Source: CAYVKM01 sp964452045 (GTDB lineage: Bacteria; Calditrichota; Calditrichia; RBG-13-44-9). From it: a DNA stretch of 64,000 bases. Position numbers and translations under genes: made by a program. Numbering within the stretch: position 1 is the first letter of the stretch; each line of letters opens with the position of its first letter. The stretch spans positions 8,024 through 72,023 of the forward strand of contig CAYVKM010000010.1 of the NCBI GenBank assembly GCA_964452045.1. Direction: 5' to 3'. The notes under the pieces were generated by a model. That model saw only the letters and a program-made list of their open reading frames with translations. It had not been told where the DNA came from and made no database searches. This document shows positions 27,201-35,715 of the stretch, one piece after another.

Positions 27201-28338
27201 GAGACAAATTAGTCAGCTTCATGGTAAAGCGATGGTTATAAAGGCTGTCCAGCTGAATATTACCATTGCCGGAAATATTCCCCTCAAAAATTTTTAGATC
27301 AAAGGATTGTACATCCAGCACTGAGGGAGAGTAGGCCATCTGCATTTTTGCGGTAAACGGAATTTCCGGACCAAGCTCGCCATTGGAAAATTTTAATGTA
27401 GTACTAATCTGGGGCTTATTTAATTCTCCCTTTACTTCAATATCTGCAACTAAATCGGATCGTACCGGATAAAATTCTGCCGGAATGGAATTTTTAACAA
27501 GGGCGGTATATTTTTCAATATTTGTGTTGAGATAGAACTGACCACGCATTTTTGAAGAATTTTTCAAATCCAGAGTAAGATGGCCATGCATCTCACCATC
27601 GGGAAGATTTAGTTGTAAGGAATCCAGTTGCAAGGATTCCGGATTGAGTTGACCACTGGCCATGACTCCAAGCGAGTGAAATTTATTGTTATCCAAATCT
27701 ACTCCACCAGAATCGATCTCTATCTGGAAATTGTAGATTCCATCATGTAATTCATTTGCGTCCAGGGAAATTCCTCCCAGAGAGACAACCAGATTAGCTA
27801 TTTTGTCGGAGAAAAAAATGGCAGAATGATCAAAATTCACTTTTTTCAGGATTATTTTGAATCCCTGGGAAAGTGAGTCGGACGAGGATTCTGTTTGACT
27901 ATTTGTAAACACAGCAGGCAGATTATAAGTCCCAGTAGGTTCTCGAAACAGATTGGCCTGCATTCCTGAAATCGATAGAGAATTAATTTTTATTTCTTTT
28001 TTTAATATCGGCCAAAGGGTATATGAGACATTCAGCTGATTTATTTTCAACAACGGAACAGTAGGGCTGTCACCGTCCTTGCCAACTTCGATTTGATTTA
28101 ATTGAACGTGGGAAAATATATTGGTCTCAAGGGAACCGATTTTTACCGATTCACCCAAAAAGGAGGAAAGTTTATCCTGCACCTGATTTTTAATTATGTT
28201 TTCCCCTGGTGGTAAAGCAAGGAATACCATAAACAGCAGGATGAGAATAAACAGGATCAAAATGCCTTTAAGTATCCAGCCTAAAAGTCTTCTTCTCATA
28301 TATATATCGTTATTCCGTTTGGGCTCCATCAATTTCAT
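24232..28338 (-). CDS. tamB: TamB-like inner-membrane-anchored translocation/lipid-transport protein
   Basis: 1368 residues. A single membrane helix at about residues 17-41 (LLGWILKGILILFILILL) is followed by a very long, beta-rich periplasmic region made of repeated amphipathic strands with DL, SL and GxLxL patterns, the AsmA/TamB beta-taco groove. The last 400 residues are the DUF490 domain, recognisable from GRVQAEKGYVMYLDRKF, DPNKLNPIVNLKA, TSTPPLSKSDILSVLTLG and the terminal strands ending YQIKFK. Proteins of this type span the periplasm and work with TamA. The family placement is secure; whether the cargo is protein or phospholipid in this lineage is open. It is divergent from the CocE gene, 187 bp away. 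Confidence 0.93.
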   Translation of the reverse strand: MKLMEPKRNNDIYMRRRLLGWILKGILILFILILLFMVFLALPPGENIIKNQVQDKLSSFLGESVKIGSLETNIFSHVQLNQIEVGKDGDSPTVPLLKINQLNVSYTLWPILKKEIKINSLSISGMQANLFREPTGTYNLPAVFTNSQTESSSDSLSQGFKIILKKVNFDHSAIFFSDKIANLVVSLGGISLDANELHDGIYNFQIEIDSGGVDLDNNKFHSLGVMASGQLNPESLQLDSLQLNLPDGEMHGHLTLDLKNSSKMRGQFYLNTNIEKYTALVKNSIPAEFYPVRSDLVADIEVKGELNKPQISTTLKFSNGELGPEIPFTAKMQMAYSPSVLDVQSFDLKIFEGNISGNGNIQLDSLYNHRFTMKLTNLSLGSVRHLVLQNQAAFTGEINGGVKTEGPLKNPVDLTVNSTISLTRMFYNSKPMADLNGDLRFDNKIFAVNMRQGESRLKGSFELSNHSVNGNFLANIRQIQTFANLAGISDLKGHLEFSGTISGQTNNPDISLSFRGDSISYQNMPLDTINGGLDYRDNKLILHKTMFSGELTSIDSLKSPFHLMGLTGGIAYNGSVEGPVDDPKGQLNVSLNSVSYQKWQLAKAEINLSLDSGRVELNPSYFQQDSVSLLAEGEYTLKKACGMLGVALTGGNIPVSFAVPFDSTQRKEEIFPFGLVQSTFDLADSSNWRIDVKSYHLDLDKVIRISPLDIPISGNAGFDLSLRGKPPSPRGKFRFELKPFQYKETLVDSIHGAILLTRSDLQLDSMVAFIGGEQSGIKGRLEVMHRATGSIYLSPQSLVNLRAIGKHLSLELFEPFLPEQHKVNGFVNYTLNISGQLEKPKIRGTAEITGGSFLLNPQAPGFENVSLNMAFQDSLFIIKPLQGKYLKTPFQLNGQFITQDWKKFRTNFQLQLSDRETLDLSGRLYPDSLNIQLAVKSMDLSILQPFVPQLNALKGEVSANLSIRGMFQNPSLFGELKIDQLGFQPVNFTETVSDGRMNISLNRQTVRVDSFFFKLAGGTAQATGDFTLDHFELTEANLKTSLENMPIERPDFFKVLIDSAQLVYQKKNGYYQLSGDLALGKSQFTRNIEPQEIIQSLRTARGPITEPTELQKNTRLNIRLRQSKDLWIDNNLANIQFDAALEFIGTLANPNVTGRVQAEKGYVMYLDRKFQVDTAIVDFVDPNKLNPIVNLKATSNVTVYERQQSTDYQIVLMVTGPLDEPVVALTSTPPLSKSDILSVLTLGTTTGNLLSSSEGGSSVTNVLTRRVEAFSSQRITRYLSTQVGNLLGLDQVMIEGNIFRFNQGGGPQLVAKKTFLNRFEVTYSTTVGHINDQGIRLDYNFSKHWAIQGESNQKGETGIDLKYQIKFK

Positions 28339-28525
28339 CCAATATTATATTCAAACCAGCGACAAATGATCCAAATATAATAATATAAATCATTTAACTA
28401 GATTAAATAAAACAAAAATCTCTTTGACACGTAGTTTTCATCAGATGCCTGAATGATGATATCGGCATAATAAAAAATAAATCTGGTTCATCATAAATGA
28501 TGTTTATATTTTTTCGTAATGTGGA

Positions 28526-30454
28526 ATGAAATCAATGGATACTGATAGACTTTTTTTCAAAATATTAAGCTTAAGATTGGGAAATACTCCAATAATTTTA
28601 ATCATCACTTTTCTCATATTTATCATTAGTCATGCCTGTGCCTGGGAATTTATCAGTCTCGAGCAAAGCTATACCAAAAGAGAATATCACATTCCCATGA
28701 GGGACGGGGTAAGCCTTTTCACCGCGATATATTCACCAAAGGATTCAATAAAACAATATCCCTTCCTCATCCAGCGAACACCGTACAGCGTGGGACCCTA
28801 TGGAGAAAAAAATTTTCCGACCTACCGGGCAGATGCCTGGGAACATCTGGCCCGGGAAGGTTTTATTTTTGTCTTCCAGGATGTTCGAGGCAGGTTTATG
28901 TCCGAAGGAAAATTTATCAACATGTACCCCTATATTCCGAATAAAAAAGGAAAGAAACAGACCGACGAAAGTTCGGATACTTATGATACTATCGAATGGC
29001 TGGTAAAGAATATTCCAAACAATAATGGCCGGGCAGGGATTTGGGGCATCTCCTATCCGGGATTTTACGCTGCCATGGGCCTGATGGATGCACACCCGGC
29101 GCTGGTGGCCGCTTCGCCCCAGGCACCGCTTGCCGATTGGTTCATCGGGGACGATTTTCACCACAATGGTGCACTGAATATCACTCTGGCTTTGAATTTT
29201 TTTCCCTCGTTCGGTTTGCCCAGAAAAGGTTTAACCACCCTATGGCCGGCCAAATTCGACTTTGGCACTTCTAACGGATACAAATTTTTTCTAGAAACCG
29301 GTCCTCTTCAGAATATTAACAAACTATATCTGGATGGAGAGATCCCCTTTTGGAACGATTTGATGAAGCATGATACTTACGACGATTTCTGGCAATCCCG
29401 CAGCACCCTGAAGGATTATAACCAGGTTAACCCGGCAGTGATGACAGTTGGGGGCTGGTTTGACGCGGAGGATTGTTTTGGAGCATTAAAAACTTATGAG
29501 ACCATTGAGAGAAAAAATCCGGGTATTTTTAATATTCTGGTGATGGGTCCCTGGTTTCATGGCGGTTGGGTTCGCTCCGATGGGGATCAGTTGGGGGATA
29601 TTTCCTTTGGAAAGAAGACCGGAGAGTTTTACAAGGATAATATCGAATTACCATTCTTTAAATATTTCCTCAAGAATGAAGGCCAATTGAAACTGCCCGA
29701 AGCATTTGTTTTTGCTACCGGGGAAAATCAATGGTTTAAATTTGATCGATGGCCGCCGGAAAATATCAAAAATAATTACCTCTATCTGCAACCAGAGAAT
29801 AAACTTGCTTTCCAGCCACCTGACTCGAGTGAACACTCCGGTTTTGATGAATACCTGAGCGATCCCAAAAATCCGGTGCCGTTCACTGCCCAAATTACCA
29901 CAACCATGCCCAAACCTTTTATGGTGGAGGATCAACGATTTGTTTCTCACCGCCCCGATGTAATTTCCTATAAGACCAAATTACTGGACTCATCTGTTAC
30001 CATAATCGGCCCTGTTAAAGCCCATCTGTTTGTTTCCACATCCGGCACCGATGCCGATTGGATTGTCAAACTAATTGATGTCTTTCCTGAAGATTCCTCC
30101 GGCAGTTCTGCTAAACTTCAGAACGACAAAATGAGTGGTTATCAAATGCTGGTGCGGGGCGAAATTATGCGGGGTAAGTTCCGGAATAGCTATGAATATC
30201 CGGAACCCTTTATTCCGAATGAGGCTACCAGAGTCGAGTATACCCTGAATGATGTTTTTCATACCTTCAAGGCTGGCCACCGGATCATGGTGCAGATACA
30301 AAGCAGCTGGTTTCCGCTGTTTGATATGAATCCGCAAAAATTCACGGATATCAACAAAGCATCTGAAAAGGATTTTCGTGAGGCAGTCCAGCGGGTCTAC
30401 CACACCGCCCAACTCCCATCAGGTATTGAATGTAATTTCCTGATAAAACAGTAA
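28526..30454 (+). CDS. CocE/NonD-family hydrolase (peptidase S15 fold), membrane-anchored or exported
   Basis: 642 residues. A hydrophobic segment (about residues 19-38, IILIITFLIFIISHACA) precedes the catalytic domain and probably acts as a signal; the Cys near its end is not a canonical lipobox. The alpha/beta-hydrolase part starts HIPMRDGVSLFTAIYSPKD, has FQDVRGRFMSEG, the nucleophile Ser176 in GISYPG, Asp313 in GGWFDAED and His345 in GPWFHGGW, which align with the cocaine-esterase triad. The C-terminal 200 residues are the jelly-roll X-Pro dipeptidyl-peptidase domain. Family members cleave esters or X-Pro peptides; the substrate is unknown here. Start context is weak, and a second ATG nine bases downstream is possible. 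Confidence 0.9.
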   Translation: MKSMDTDRLFFKILSLRLGNTPIILIITFLIFIISHACAWEFISLEQSYTKREYHIPMRDGVSLFTAIYSPKDSIKQYPFLIQRTPYSVGPYGEKNFPTYRADAWEHLAREGFIFVFQDVRGRFMSEGKFINMYPYIPNKKGKKQTDESSDTYDTIEWLVKNIPNNNGRAGIWGISYPGFYAAMGLMDAHPALVAASPQAPLADWFIGDDFHHNGALNITLALNFFPSFGLPRKGLTTLWPAKFDFGTSNGYKFFLETGPLQNINKLYLDGEIPFWNDLMKHDTYDDFWQSRSTLKDYNQVNPAVMTVGGWFDAEDCFGALKTYETIERKNPGIFNILVMGPWFHGGWVRSDGDQLGDISFGKKTGEFYKDNIELPFFKYFLKNEGQLKLPEAFVFATGENQWFKFDRWPPENIKNNYLYLQPENKLAFQPPDSSEHSGFDEYLSDPKNPVPFTAQITTTMPKPFMVEDQRFVSHRPDVISYKTKLLDSSVTIIGPVKAHLFVSTSGTDADWIVKLIDVFPEDSSGSSAKLQNDKMSGYQMLVRGEIMRGKFRNSYEYPEPFIPNEATRVEYTLNDVFHTFKAGHRIMVQIQSSWFPLFDMNPQKFTDINKASEKDFREAVQRVYHTAQLPSGIECNFLIKQ

Positions 30455-30693
30455 ACGATTCTTTTCTCACCGATGACGGATAAAAGCGACTGTCATGGTA
30501 AACATGGAGAAATGCAATTCATTGGCTGGAAAATAAAAAGTTAAATAGACCAGTTTTTATTTTGCACTGGCTTTAATTCAGTTTAAATTTAGGCCAACAG
30601 TAATTGACAATTCTAAAAGTTCGAATCAGGATTAAGCAACCATTCTCATAAGTATTTTTAGTTCAATAAACCATTACACGAAAGGGGTTTCAA

Positions 30694-31281
30694 ATGAGTT
30701 ATAGATTTAATTTAATTCTAATTTTTCTGGGTTTATTCCTGCTTTCCGGATTTGCCCAGGAAATGGAAGAGGAATCCATGCAGAATGAAATGCCGGTTTT
30801 CTGTCAGGAATTTCTCGGACAAATTGCTTTTGTGCAGGGGCGTATTATGGAGCTTGAAGCTGCAATGCCCCAGGACAAATACACCTGGCGGCCGATGGAA
30901 GGGGTAAGATCGGTCGGTGAAGTGTACCGGCATATTGCCTTCGCTAACTATGGCTTCCCGGGAATGATCGGTTTTGAATCGTCCTCGGACATATCGATGA
31001 AGGATGATATGAATAAATGGGAAACCGCCACCGCAGACAAAAAAGAGATTGCTGATGATCTGAAGAAATCTTTTGATGTGTTGAATGAAACAGTCAAGAA
31101 AATCTCAGCAGACGATCTGAACAAGGTAGTTCATGTTTTTGGCATGGATATGACTATCAGAAATTTCATGATGTCCACTCTGGGTCATCTGCATGAACAC
31201 CTGGGCCAATCCATAGCCTATGCCAGGATGAATAAGGTTACACCACCCTGGACAGCACGCCAGCAACAAAGTACAAATTAA
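30694..31281 (+). CDS. Exported DinB-like metalloprotein
   Basis: 195 residues with a signal peptide (cleavage near SGFAQ). The mature four-helix bundle opens FLGQIAFVQGRIMELEAAMP, has EVYRHIAFANYGFPGM with His80, and GHLHEHLGQSIAYARMN with His165 and His169, the three metal ligands expected for DinB. DinB-type enzymes include bacillithiol- and mycothiol-dependent transferases, yet those are cytoplasmic; this copy is sent out of the cytoplasm. AAGGGG lies before the ATG. A strong intrinsic terminator follows, so it forms its own unit with about 240 bp of noncoding DNA upstream. Confidence 0.85.
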   Translation: MSYRFNLILIFLGLFLLSGFAQEMEEESMQNEMPVFCQEFLGQIAFVQGRIMELEAAMPQDKYTWRPMEGVRSVGEVYRHIAFANYGFPGMIGFESSSDISMKDDMNKWETATADKKEIADDLKKSFDVLNETVKKISADDLNKVVHVFGMDMTIRNFMMSTLGHLHEHLGQSIAYARMNKVTPPWTARQQQSTN

Positions 31282-31334
31282 AACAGGTGACACAATATTC
31301 GATTCCTCACAGTCAATTCTGACTGAAAATCCAG

Positions 31335-31373
31335 AAAAAGGCTTCCTGATTTCTAAACCAGGAAGCTTTTTTT
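31335..31373 (+). terminator. Intrinsic terminator after the DinB-like gene
   Basis: GCTTCCTG (31341-31348) pairs with CAGGAAGC (31359-31366) around a 10-base loop, and the stem is extended by A residues pairing with the seven-T run at 31367-31373. This is the strongest Rho-independent terminator in the window. It insulates the downstream sensor-regulator gene. Confidence 0.88.
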
Positions 31374-31497
31374 ACCTTTTCATGAATGTTGGATGAAATA
31401 TTGTAACCTTCGCTTTTCTTTTCGTATATTAATGTACAACTGATTTTTCAGAGATTTATAATTAACACAATTTTCAGCAAATGGTCAAATTGTCCCC

Positions 31498-34092
31498 ATG
31501 ACCGTGAAAAAAAACAGCCTCGTTCAAAATAAGTTATCTTTGCCAATTTTAATTACACTGGTTTTTATTCTGATCTCCACCCTGCCCTTTTCTTACAACC
31601 GATGGATTGAAACCACTTTTACCGATCTGCAATTCCAAATTCGCGGAAACCGGGAATTATCCGACAAAATTCTTTTTGTTTTTATCGGACCGGAGGATGT
31701 GCATGATTTGGGCGGCTGGCCCATCTCCCGGGACTATTATGGTTACACCACCTACATTCTGAAAATGGCAAATGCAAGGGTTATCGGTTTCGATATGTTA
31801 TTTGAGAAACCCGATCCCCTTTACCCGGAATTCGATAAAATGATGTCAGATTTTATGGAATCTGCCGGGAATGTTTGTCTTCCTATGGCTTTCGGTGAAA
31901 TGAAGACAAATACAGCCAAAAATAACAATTCCGACTATTTTAAAGGATATCAACCTGTCTATCCCATGGATCAAATAAGGAATGTAGTAGCTGGAATTGG
32001 ATTCAGTAATTTTGGCAACGCTCCCGATCTATTGACTGTCCCTCTGGTCGCACAGCAGGACGATCGATACTACTACTCCTTTGGCAGCGAACTCGCCCGA
32101 CTTTATCTTGGTCCCGGTTCAAAAATATCCTTAAATAAAAAAGGACTCCTCATTCAGACCAAAGCAGAGAAATTGATACGGGTTCCGCTGGATAGATCCG
32201 GACAAATGAAACTGAACCACTTTGGCGGGATAAAAAATCTAAATAGTATCAGTTTGGTGGATTTACTCCAGACTTTTGAAACATCACCGGATTCACTCGA
32301 CTTTTCCGATAAACTGGTGTTGGTTGGCGTTACTGCGCCATCTATTTCCATCATCAAAGCAACGCCGTTAAGCAGTTCACTGCCGGCTTCTCTGATCCAT
32401 GCCACCGTTGCCGAAAATATCATCGAGGGCAATTTTTTAAGGGATCCACCGTTCTATGTTCAGTGGTTGATTATTGCAGGTCTGGTATTCCTGTTTTATG
32501 CCCTGTGGCAATTAAAATGGATCAATAACCGCAACTGGATTGGTTTTGCATTATTGGCAGTTTTCTGGCTGGTGGCGATTACCATCTTTCGTCAATTTCA
32601 TGTGAATGTCCCCATTTTTTATCCTTCTCTCGCCCTAATATTTACCGACTTTTCCCTTAAAATTTTGAATCGGCGGGAACTTCGCTCGGAGGGGCTTTCG
32701 GTAAAATCGCTTCTGGAGAGCCATCTGAAAGAAAAAGAGAAAGAGCTAAACCGCGCCAGAGAGCAGCTCACCCAATATCAAAATGAATTAAAGGTGAAGG
32801 AAAAATATTCCGAGGAACTTCAACAGATCTCCAGTGCCCGGCAGGAAGCCATCCTGCAATTGGAAAATGAACTTCGGGACCTGGAAACATATATCATTCC
32901 GGAAAAACCGGCTAATGTTCCGGAATTTGCCGATATGATCCATGGACCCAACAGTAAACTGAAAGAGGTGCTTGAGCTGATCCACCGGATTCGCTCGGAT
33001 AATATTCCCGTACTCATCATCGGTGAAACCGGTACCGGTAAGGAAATGGTCGCCCGGGCTATTCACCGGACCAGCCCGCGCAAAAACAATCCGTTTGTTG
33101 CAGTAAACTGTGGCGCTCTTACCGAAACCCTGCTCGAGAGCGAACTCTTCGGTCACGAAAAAGGCAGTTTTACCGGTGCCCATTCCCTTCGAAGAGGTCG
33201 TTTTGAGATGGCCGATGGTGGAACAATTTTTCTGGATGAAATTGCTGAAACCTCTCCTTCCTTCCAGGCAAAACTGCTGCGAATTCTGCAGGAGGGTGTT
33301 TTCGAACGGGTTGGTGGTGAGCAGAGCATCATGGTCGATGTTAGGGTCATCGCCGCCAGCAACAAAGATCTAAAATTCTATATCGATTCTGGTAAATTCA
33401 GGGACGACCTGTTCTATCGGCTGAATGGGTTTCCGATAGAACTTCCACCTTTACGGGAGCGCTTGGAAGATATTCCACTGTTGGCAAATCATTTTTTAGG
33501 CAAATATGCGTATCCACCGGTGAAGAAATTTTCGGATCAGGCAATGTCCGCCCTGATACAATATACCTGGCCGGGAAATGTGAGAGAGCTGGAAAACATC
33601 ATTCGGCGGGCGGCTCTGCTGGCCCAGAGTGAAAAACGGGAAATGATCCGGCTAACCGATCTACCCACTGAAATACAAACCCGGATTGCCCCGGAAAAGG
33701 TTGGGGAAAAATTCAAATCATTCGAGGATCAAATTCTGGAAATGCTTCGGTCCTTCCGCTTTTCCCATTCGGCTATTTCACAGACCGCCAAAGCGCTGGG
33801 TAACCGGGACCGTGGGACCATAACCGAGTACTTCAGGGGAATATGTTTTCACGAACTGGCGGAAGCAAATTTTGACGTCCTGAAAGCAGCAGAAAACATA
33901 TCTGCAGCCGAAGACTTGAAAATCGTAGAAAAAGTAATGAAAAAAATCAGGGAGTATATAAAAAACCTTGAACCACTTCCTGACGCCCAATCACTTGAGG
34001 GAGATGAATTTAGTCGGCTTCCTCAGTTTAAAGGATTGCCCAGAAAATATCACCAGGATTTAATCCGGTTGATCTCCCATCTCCGGCAATAA
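31498..34092 (+). CDS. Membrane-bound CHASE2 - AAA+ sigma-54 transcription activator
   Basis: 864 residues. A membrane helix (about 14-32) leads into an extracytoplasmic CHASE2 sensor domain (about 35-300, with WPISRDYYGYTTYILKMA and GFDMLFEKPDP). Three helices follow (about 315-395), then a coiled coil (about 400-465, Lys/Glu-rich heptads), then the sigma-54-interacting AAA+ domain: Walker A GETGTGKE at 509, ELFGHEKGSFTGA near 550-561 (GSFTGA in place of GAFTGA, a known variant), Walker B GGTIFLDEI, and the arginine finger region FRDDLFYRLNGFPIELPPLR. The C-terminus has a helix-turn-helix (SAISQTAKALGNRDRGTITE) within an unusual 140-residue tail. It would sense an envelope signal and directly open sigma-54 promoters. 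The next operon starts 238 bp downstream. Confidence 0.93.
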   Translation: MTVKKNSLVQNKLSLPILITLVFILISTLPFSYNRWIETTFTDLQFQIRGNRELSDKILFVFIGPEDVHDLGGWPISRDYYGYTTYILKMANARVIGFDMLFEKPDPLYPEFDKMMSDFMESAGNVCLPMAFGEMKTNTAKNNNSDYFKGYQPVYPMDQIRNVVAGIGFSNFGNAPDLLTVPLVAQQDDRYYYSFGSELARLYLGPGSKISLNKKGLLIQTKAEKLIRVPLDRSGQMKLNHFGGIKNLNSISLVDLLQTFETSPDSLDFSDKLVLVGVTAPSISIIKATPLSSSLPASLIHATVAENIIEGNFLRDPPFYVQWLIIAGLVFLFYALWQLKWINNRNWIGFALLAVFWLVAITIFRQFHVNVPIFYPSLALIFTDFSLKILNRRELRSEGLSVKSLLESHLKEKEKELNRAREQLTQYQNELKVKEKYSEELQQISSARQEAILQLENELRDLETYIIPEKPANVPEFADMIHGPNSKLKEVLELIHRIRSDNIPVLIIGETGTGKEMVARAIHRTSPRKNNPFVAVNCGALTETLLESELFGHEKGSFTGAHSLRRGRFEMADGGTIFLDEIAETSPSFQAKLLRILQEGVFERVGGEQSIMVDVRVIAASNKDLKFYIDSGKFRDDLFYRLNGFPIELPPLRERLEDIPLLANHFLGKYAYPPVKKFSDQAMSALIQYTWPGNVRELENIIRRAALLAQSEKREMIRLTDLPTEIQTRIAPEKVGEKFKSFEDQILEMLRSFRFSHSAISQTAKALGNRDRGTITEYFRGICFHELAEANFDVLKAAENISAAEDLKIVEKVMKKIREYIKNLEPLPDAQSLEGDEFSRLPQFKGLPRKYHQDLIRLISHLRQ

Positions 34093-34134
34093 TCCAAATC
34101 CCATTTACCCTGCATACCTTTCCAGTTTTGTAAG

Positions 34135-34169
34135 TGCGGGAAAATTCCGCATTCCAGAATAATTCCGCA
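34135..34169. promoter_or_regulatory. Repeated TGCGG/CCGCA elements, candidate enhancer for the sigma-54 activator
   Basis: TGCGG at 34135-34139 faces CCGCA at 34147-34151, and the 9-base unit AATTCCGCA occurs twice (34143-34151 and 34161-34169). The block lies about 90-125 bp upstream of the sigma-54-like promoter at 34260, the usual distance for an activator binding site, and directly downstream of the activator gene. The repeats are seen directly; the binding function is inference. Confidence 0.45.
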
Positions 34170-34259
34170 GTTTCATCCAAAAAAATGAGCTAATTTCTTT
34201 TACCACATAACTTATTAATATTATTGAAATAGCCCGTAATATATTCCACCAAAAAATTG

Positions 34260-34275
34260 TGGCACCGAATTTGAG
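34260..34275 (+). promoter_or_regulatory. Near-consensus sigma-54 (-24/-12) promoter
   Basis: TGGCAC, five bases, then TTGA, against the consensus TGGCAC-N5-TTGC. The -24 half is perfect and the spacing exact; only the last C of the -12 half is changed to A. Transcription would begin near 34286, giving a leader of about 45 bases before the ATG at 34331. It stands just downstream of a sigma-54 activator gene, which makes chance less likely. Confidence 0.6.
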
Positions 34276-34330
34276 CATTCAGACCATAGCAGTGCAAATA
34301 ACAACTGGATTAAAACAAGTGAGGTGTAAC

Positions 34331-34969
34331 ATGAAAAAGTTATGGTTTGGTGTTTTAACGGTTATAATTCTGATGTTGATTATGACAAACTATTCCACAG
34401 CCAATGGTTGGCCACGAACCGGCCTTGGATTCCGGGCTTCTTATGCGGATATCGTTAATAAGGCGCAATGGATTAGTATCCATGGTGCGGAATCCGACGT
34501 CAATATAGGCGCTTATGGCGGTTCCATTTTTTTCTACTCCCAAATTCAACAACAATTATATGTTGAATTCACCCTGGGTGCCATAGGCAGTGTGCACGAC
34601 CGGGTTGATTCTTGGTACCAGGAAGAAACAAACACCGCAGCCCTGATTCCGGTGCTCTTTGGTGCACGATATGAATTGCTCTCCCCAACCATCAAATCTA
34701 ACCTTCGTCCCTATATCTCAGCCGCCATCGGACCCTACTGGTTGAATGAAATCAGAGTCTATGGTGACCATTATTATGATCAAGAAGTAACCATCGACAC
34801 TTTTATAAGACTGGGTGGATATGCCGGAATTGGTATGAATTTTATGCTGAGCAAAGATTTCGCTATTAATTATGATATGCGCTATCACGTGGTTGATTTT
34901 CAGGATAAGCGATATCATAACGGATTCGAAATTGGGATTGGCTTCACCATTTTATGGGGTACTGAATAA
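34331..34969 (+). CDS. Outer-membrane beta-barrel protein, paralogue of the barrel at 35828
   Basis: 212 residues from the ATG at 34331, which has GAGGTG upstream; a longer reading from GTG 34259 would run through the promoter and is rejected. Signal peptide with cleavage near NYSTANG. The mature part is an alternating-strand barrel of eight to ten strands, ending GFEIGIGFTILWGTE. Shared blocks with the N-terminal half of the protein at 35828 include LFGARYELLSP against LFGARYDLLSP and an equivalent last strand ending LWG/MWG, so the two are tandem paralogues. It is the first gene after the sigma-54-like promoter. The ligand or role is unknown. Confidence 0.8.
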   Translation: MKKLWFGVLTVIILMLIMTNYSTANGWPRTGLGFRASYADIVNKAQWISIHGAESDVNIGAYGGSIFFYSQIQQQLYVEFTLGAIGSVHDRVDSWYQEETNTAALIPVLFGARYELLSPTIKSNLRPYISAAIGPYWLNEIRVYGDHYYDQEVTIDTFIRLGGYAGIGMNFMLSKDFAINYDMRYHVVDFQDKRYHNGFEIGIGFTILWGTE

Positions 34970-35034
34970 AGAAAATGCTCAATTAAATAAGGAATCAAAA
35001 AATTATATCATCAAAAATATGAAAGGAGTTTAAC

Positions 35035-35715
35035 ATGAAAATCACAATCTGTTTATCTATCCTGTTCATCGGAGTAACGCTAATATCGCCAGTAGTAGGT
35101 CAGATATCAATGGGCGTTATTGGTGGAGTAAATTTTTCCGACTTCACTTTAGAAAACACCGGGGAAGGATCTGAAGTTGCGATGCGCACTGCCTATACGG
35201 TTGGGGTATCCATCAACTATACCATTCATCGGAATTTGCAGCTGTCTTTTGAACCATTGTATCTGCAAAAAAACGCCCGTCTGAATCAGGTTTCTCCCGA
35301 TCCGGCCATTGATATCAGTATTACTTACCTTGAGGTTCCACTGTTTGTTAAAACTTATTTTGGTGAGGATATTCGACCTTACCTTCTGGCAGGACCCTCG
35401 GTAGGGATTCTCCTGAATTCCGAAGCACGATCAGTATTTTTAGGAGAACGATTTTCCGGCAGCATTAATAATGTGCTTCAAAGAACGAACTTCGGTTTAG
35501 CTTTTGGTGGTGGTATCAGTATTCCGGTTGGTCGGAGTACTTTCTTCTTTGAAGGATATTACACCCTCGGACTTACAGATATGAGTAAAGAAGGATCCCT
35601 TGAATTCAAAACTGATAATATGACACTGAGTACCGGAATCGATGATAAAACCGATGCGAGATCCCGCGGAATTCGGATATTAACCGGTTTGAGTATTCCT
35701 CTGGGACGCGAATAG
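35035..35715 (+). CDS. PorT-like outer-membrane beta-barrel protein
   Basis: 226 residues with a signal peptide (cleavage near SPVVGQ) and a strong AAAGGAG ribosome site before the ATG. The mature barrel shows the family pattern of the PorT/OMP_b-brl_2 proteins: GVIGGVNFSDF at the first strand, YTVGVSINYTIHRNLQLSFE, EPLYLQKNARL, YLEVPLFVKTYFGEDIRPYL, LAGPSVGILL, and RGIRILTGLSIPLGRE at the end. It is 66 bases after the first barrel gene and so is probably cotranscribed. Such proteins are abundant in FCB bacteria and mostly uncharacterised; the name refers to the fold, not to gliding or secretion. Confidence 0.85.
   Translation: MKITICLSILFIGVTLISPVVGQISMGVIGGVNFSDFTLENTGEGSEVAMRTAYTVGVSINYTIHRNLQLSFEPLYLQKNARLNQVSPDPAIDISITYLEVPLFVKTYFGEDIRPYLLAGPSVGILLNSEARSVFLGERFSGSINNVLQRTNFGLAFGGGISIPVGRSTFFFEGYYTLGLTDMSKEGSLEFKTDNMTLSTGIDDKTDARSRGIRILTGLSIPLGRE

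Noticed and set aside
31388..31403. TGG-N-TTGT sequence upstream of the CHASE2 activator gene resembling sigma-54
   Set aside because: Only the GG and TTG positions fit; the -24 half is poor, so I do not call autoregulation.
34259..34330. Upstream GTG start for the first barrel gene
   Set aside because: It would overlap the sigma-54-like promoter and put 24 non-signal residues before a perfect signal peptide; ATG 34331 has its own ribosome site.
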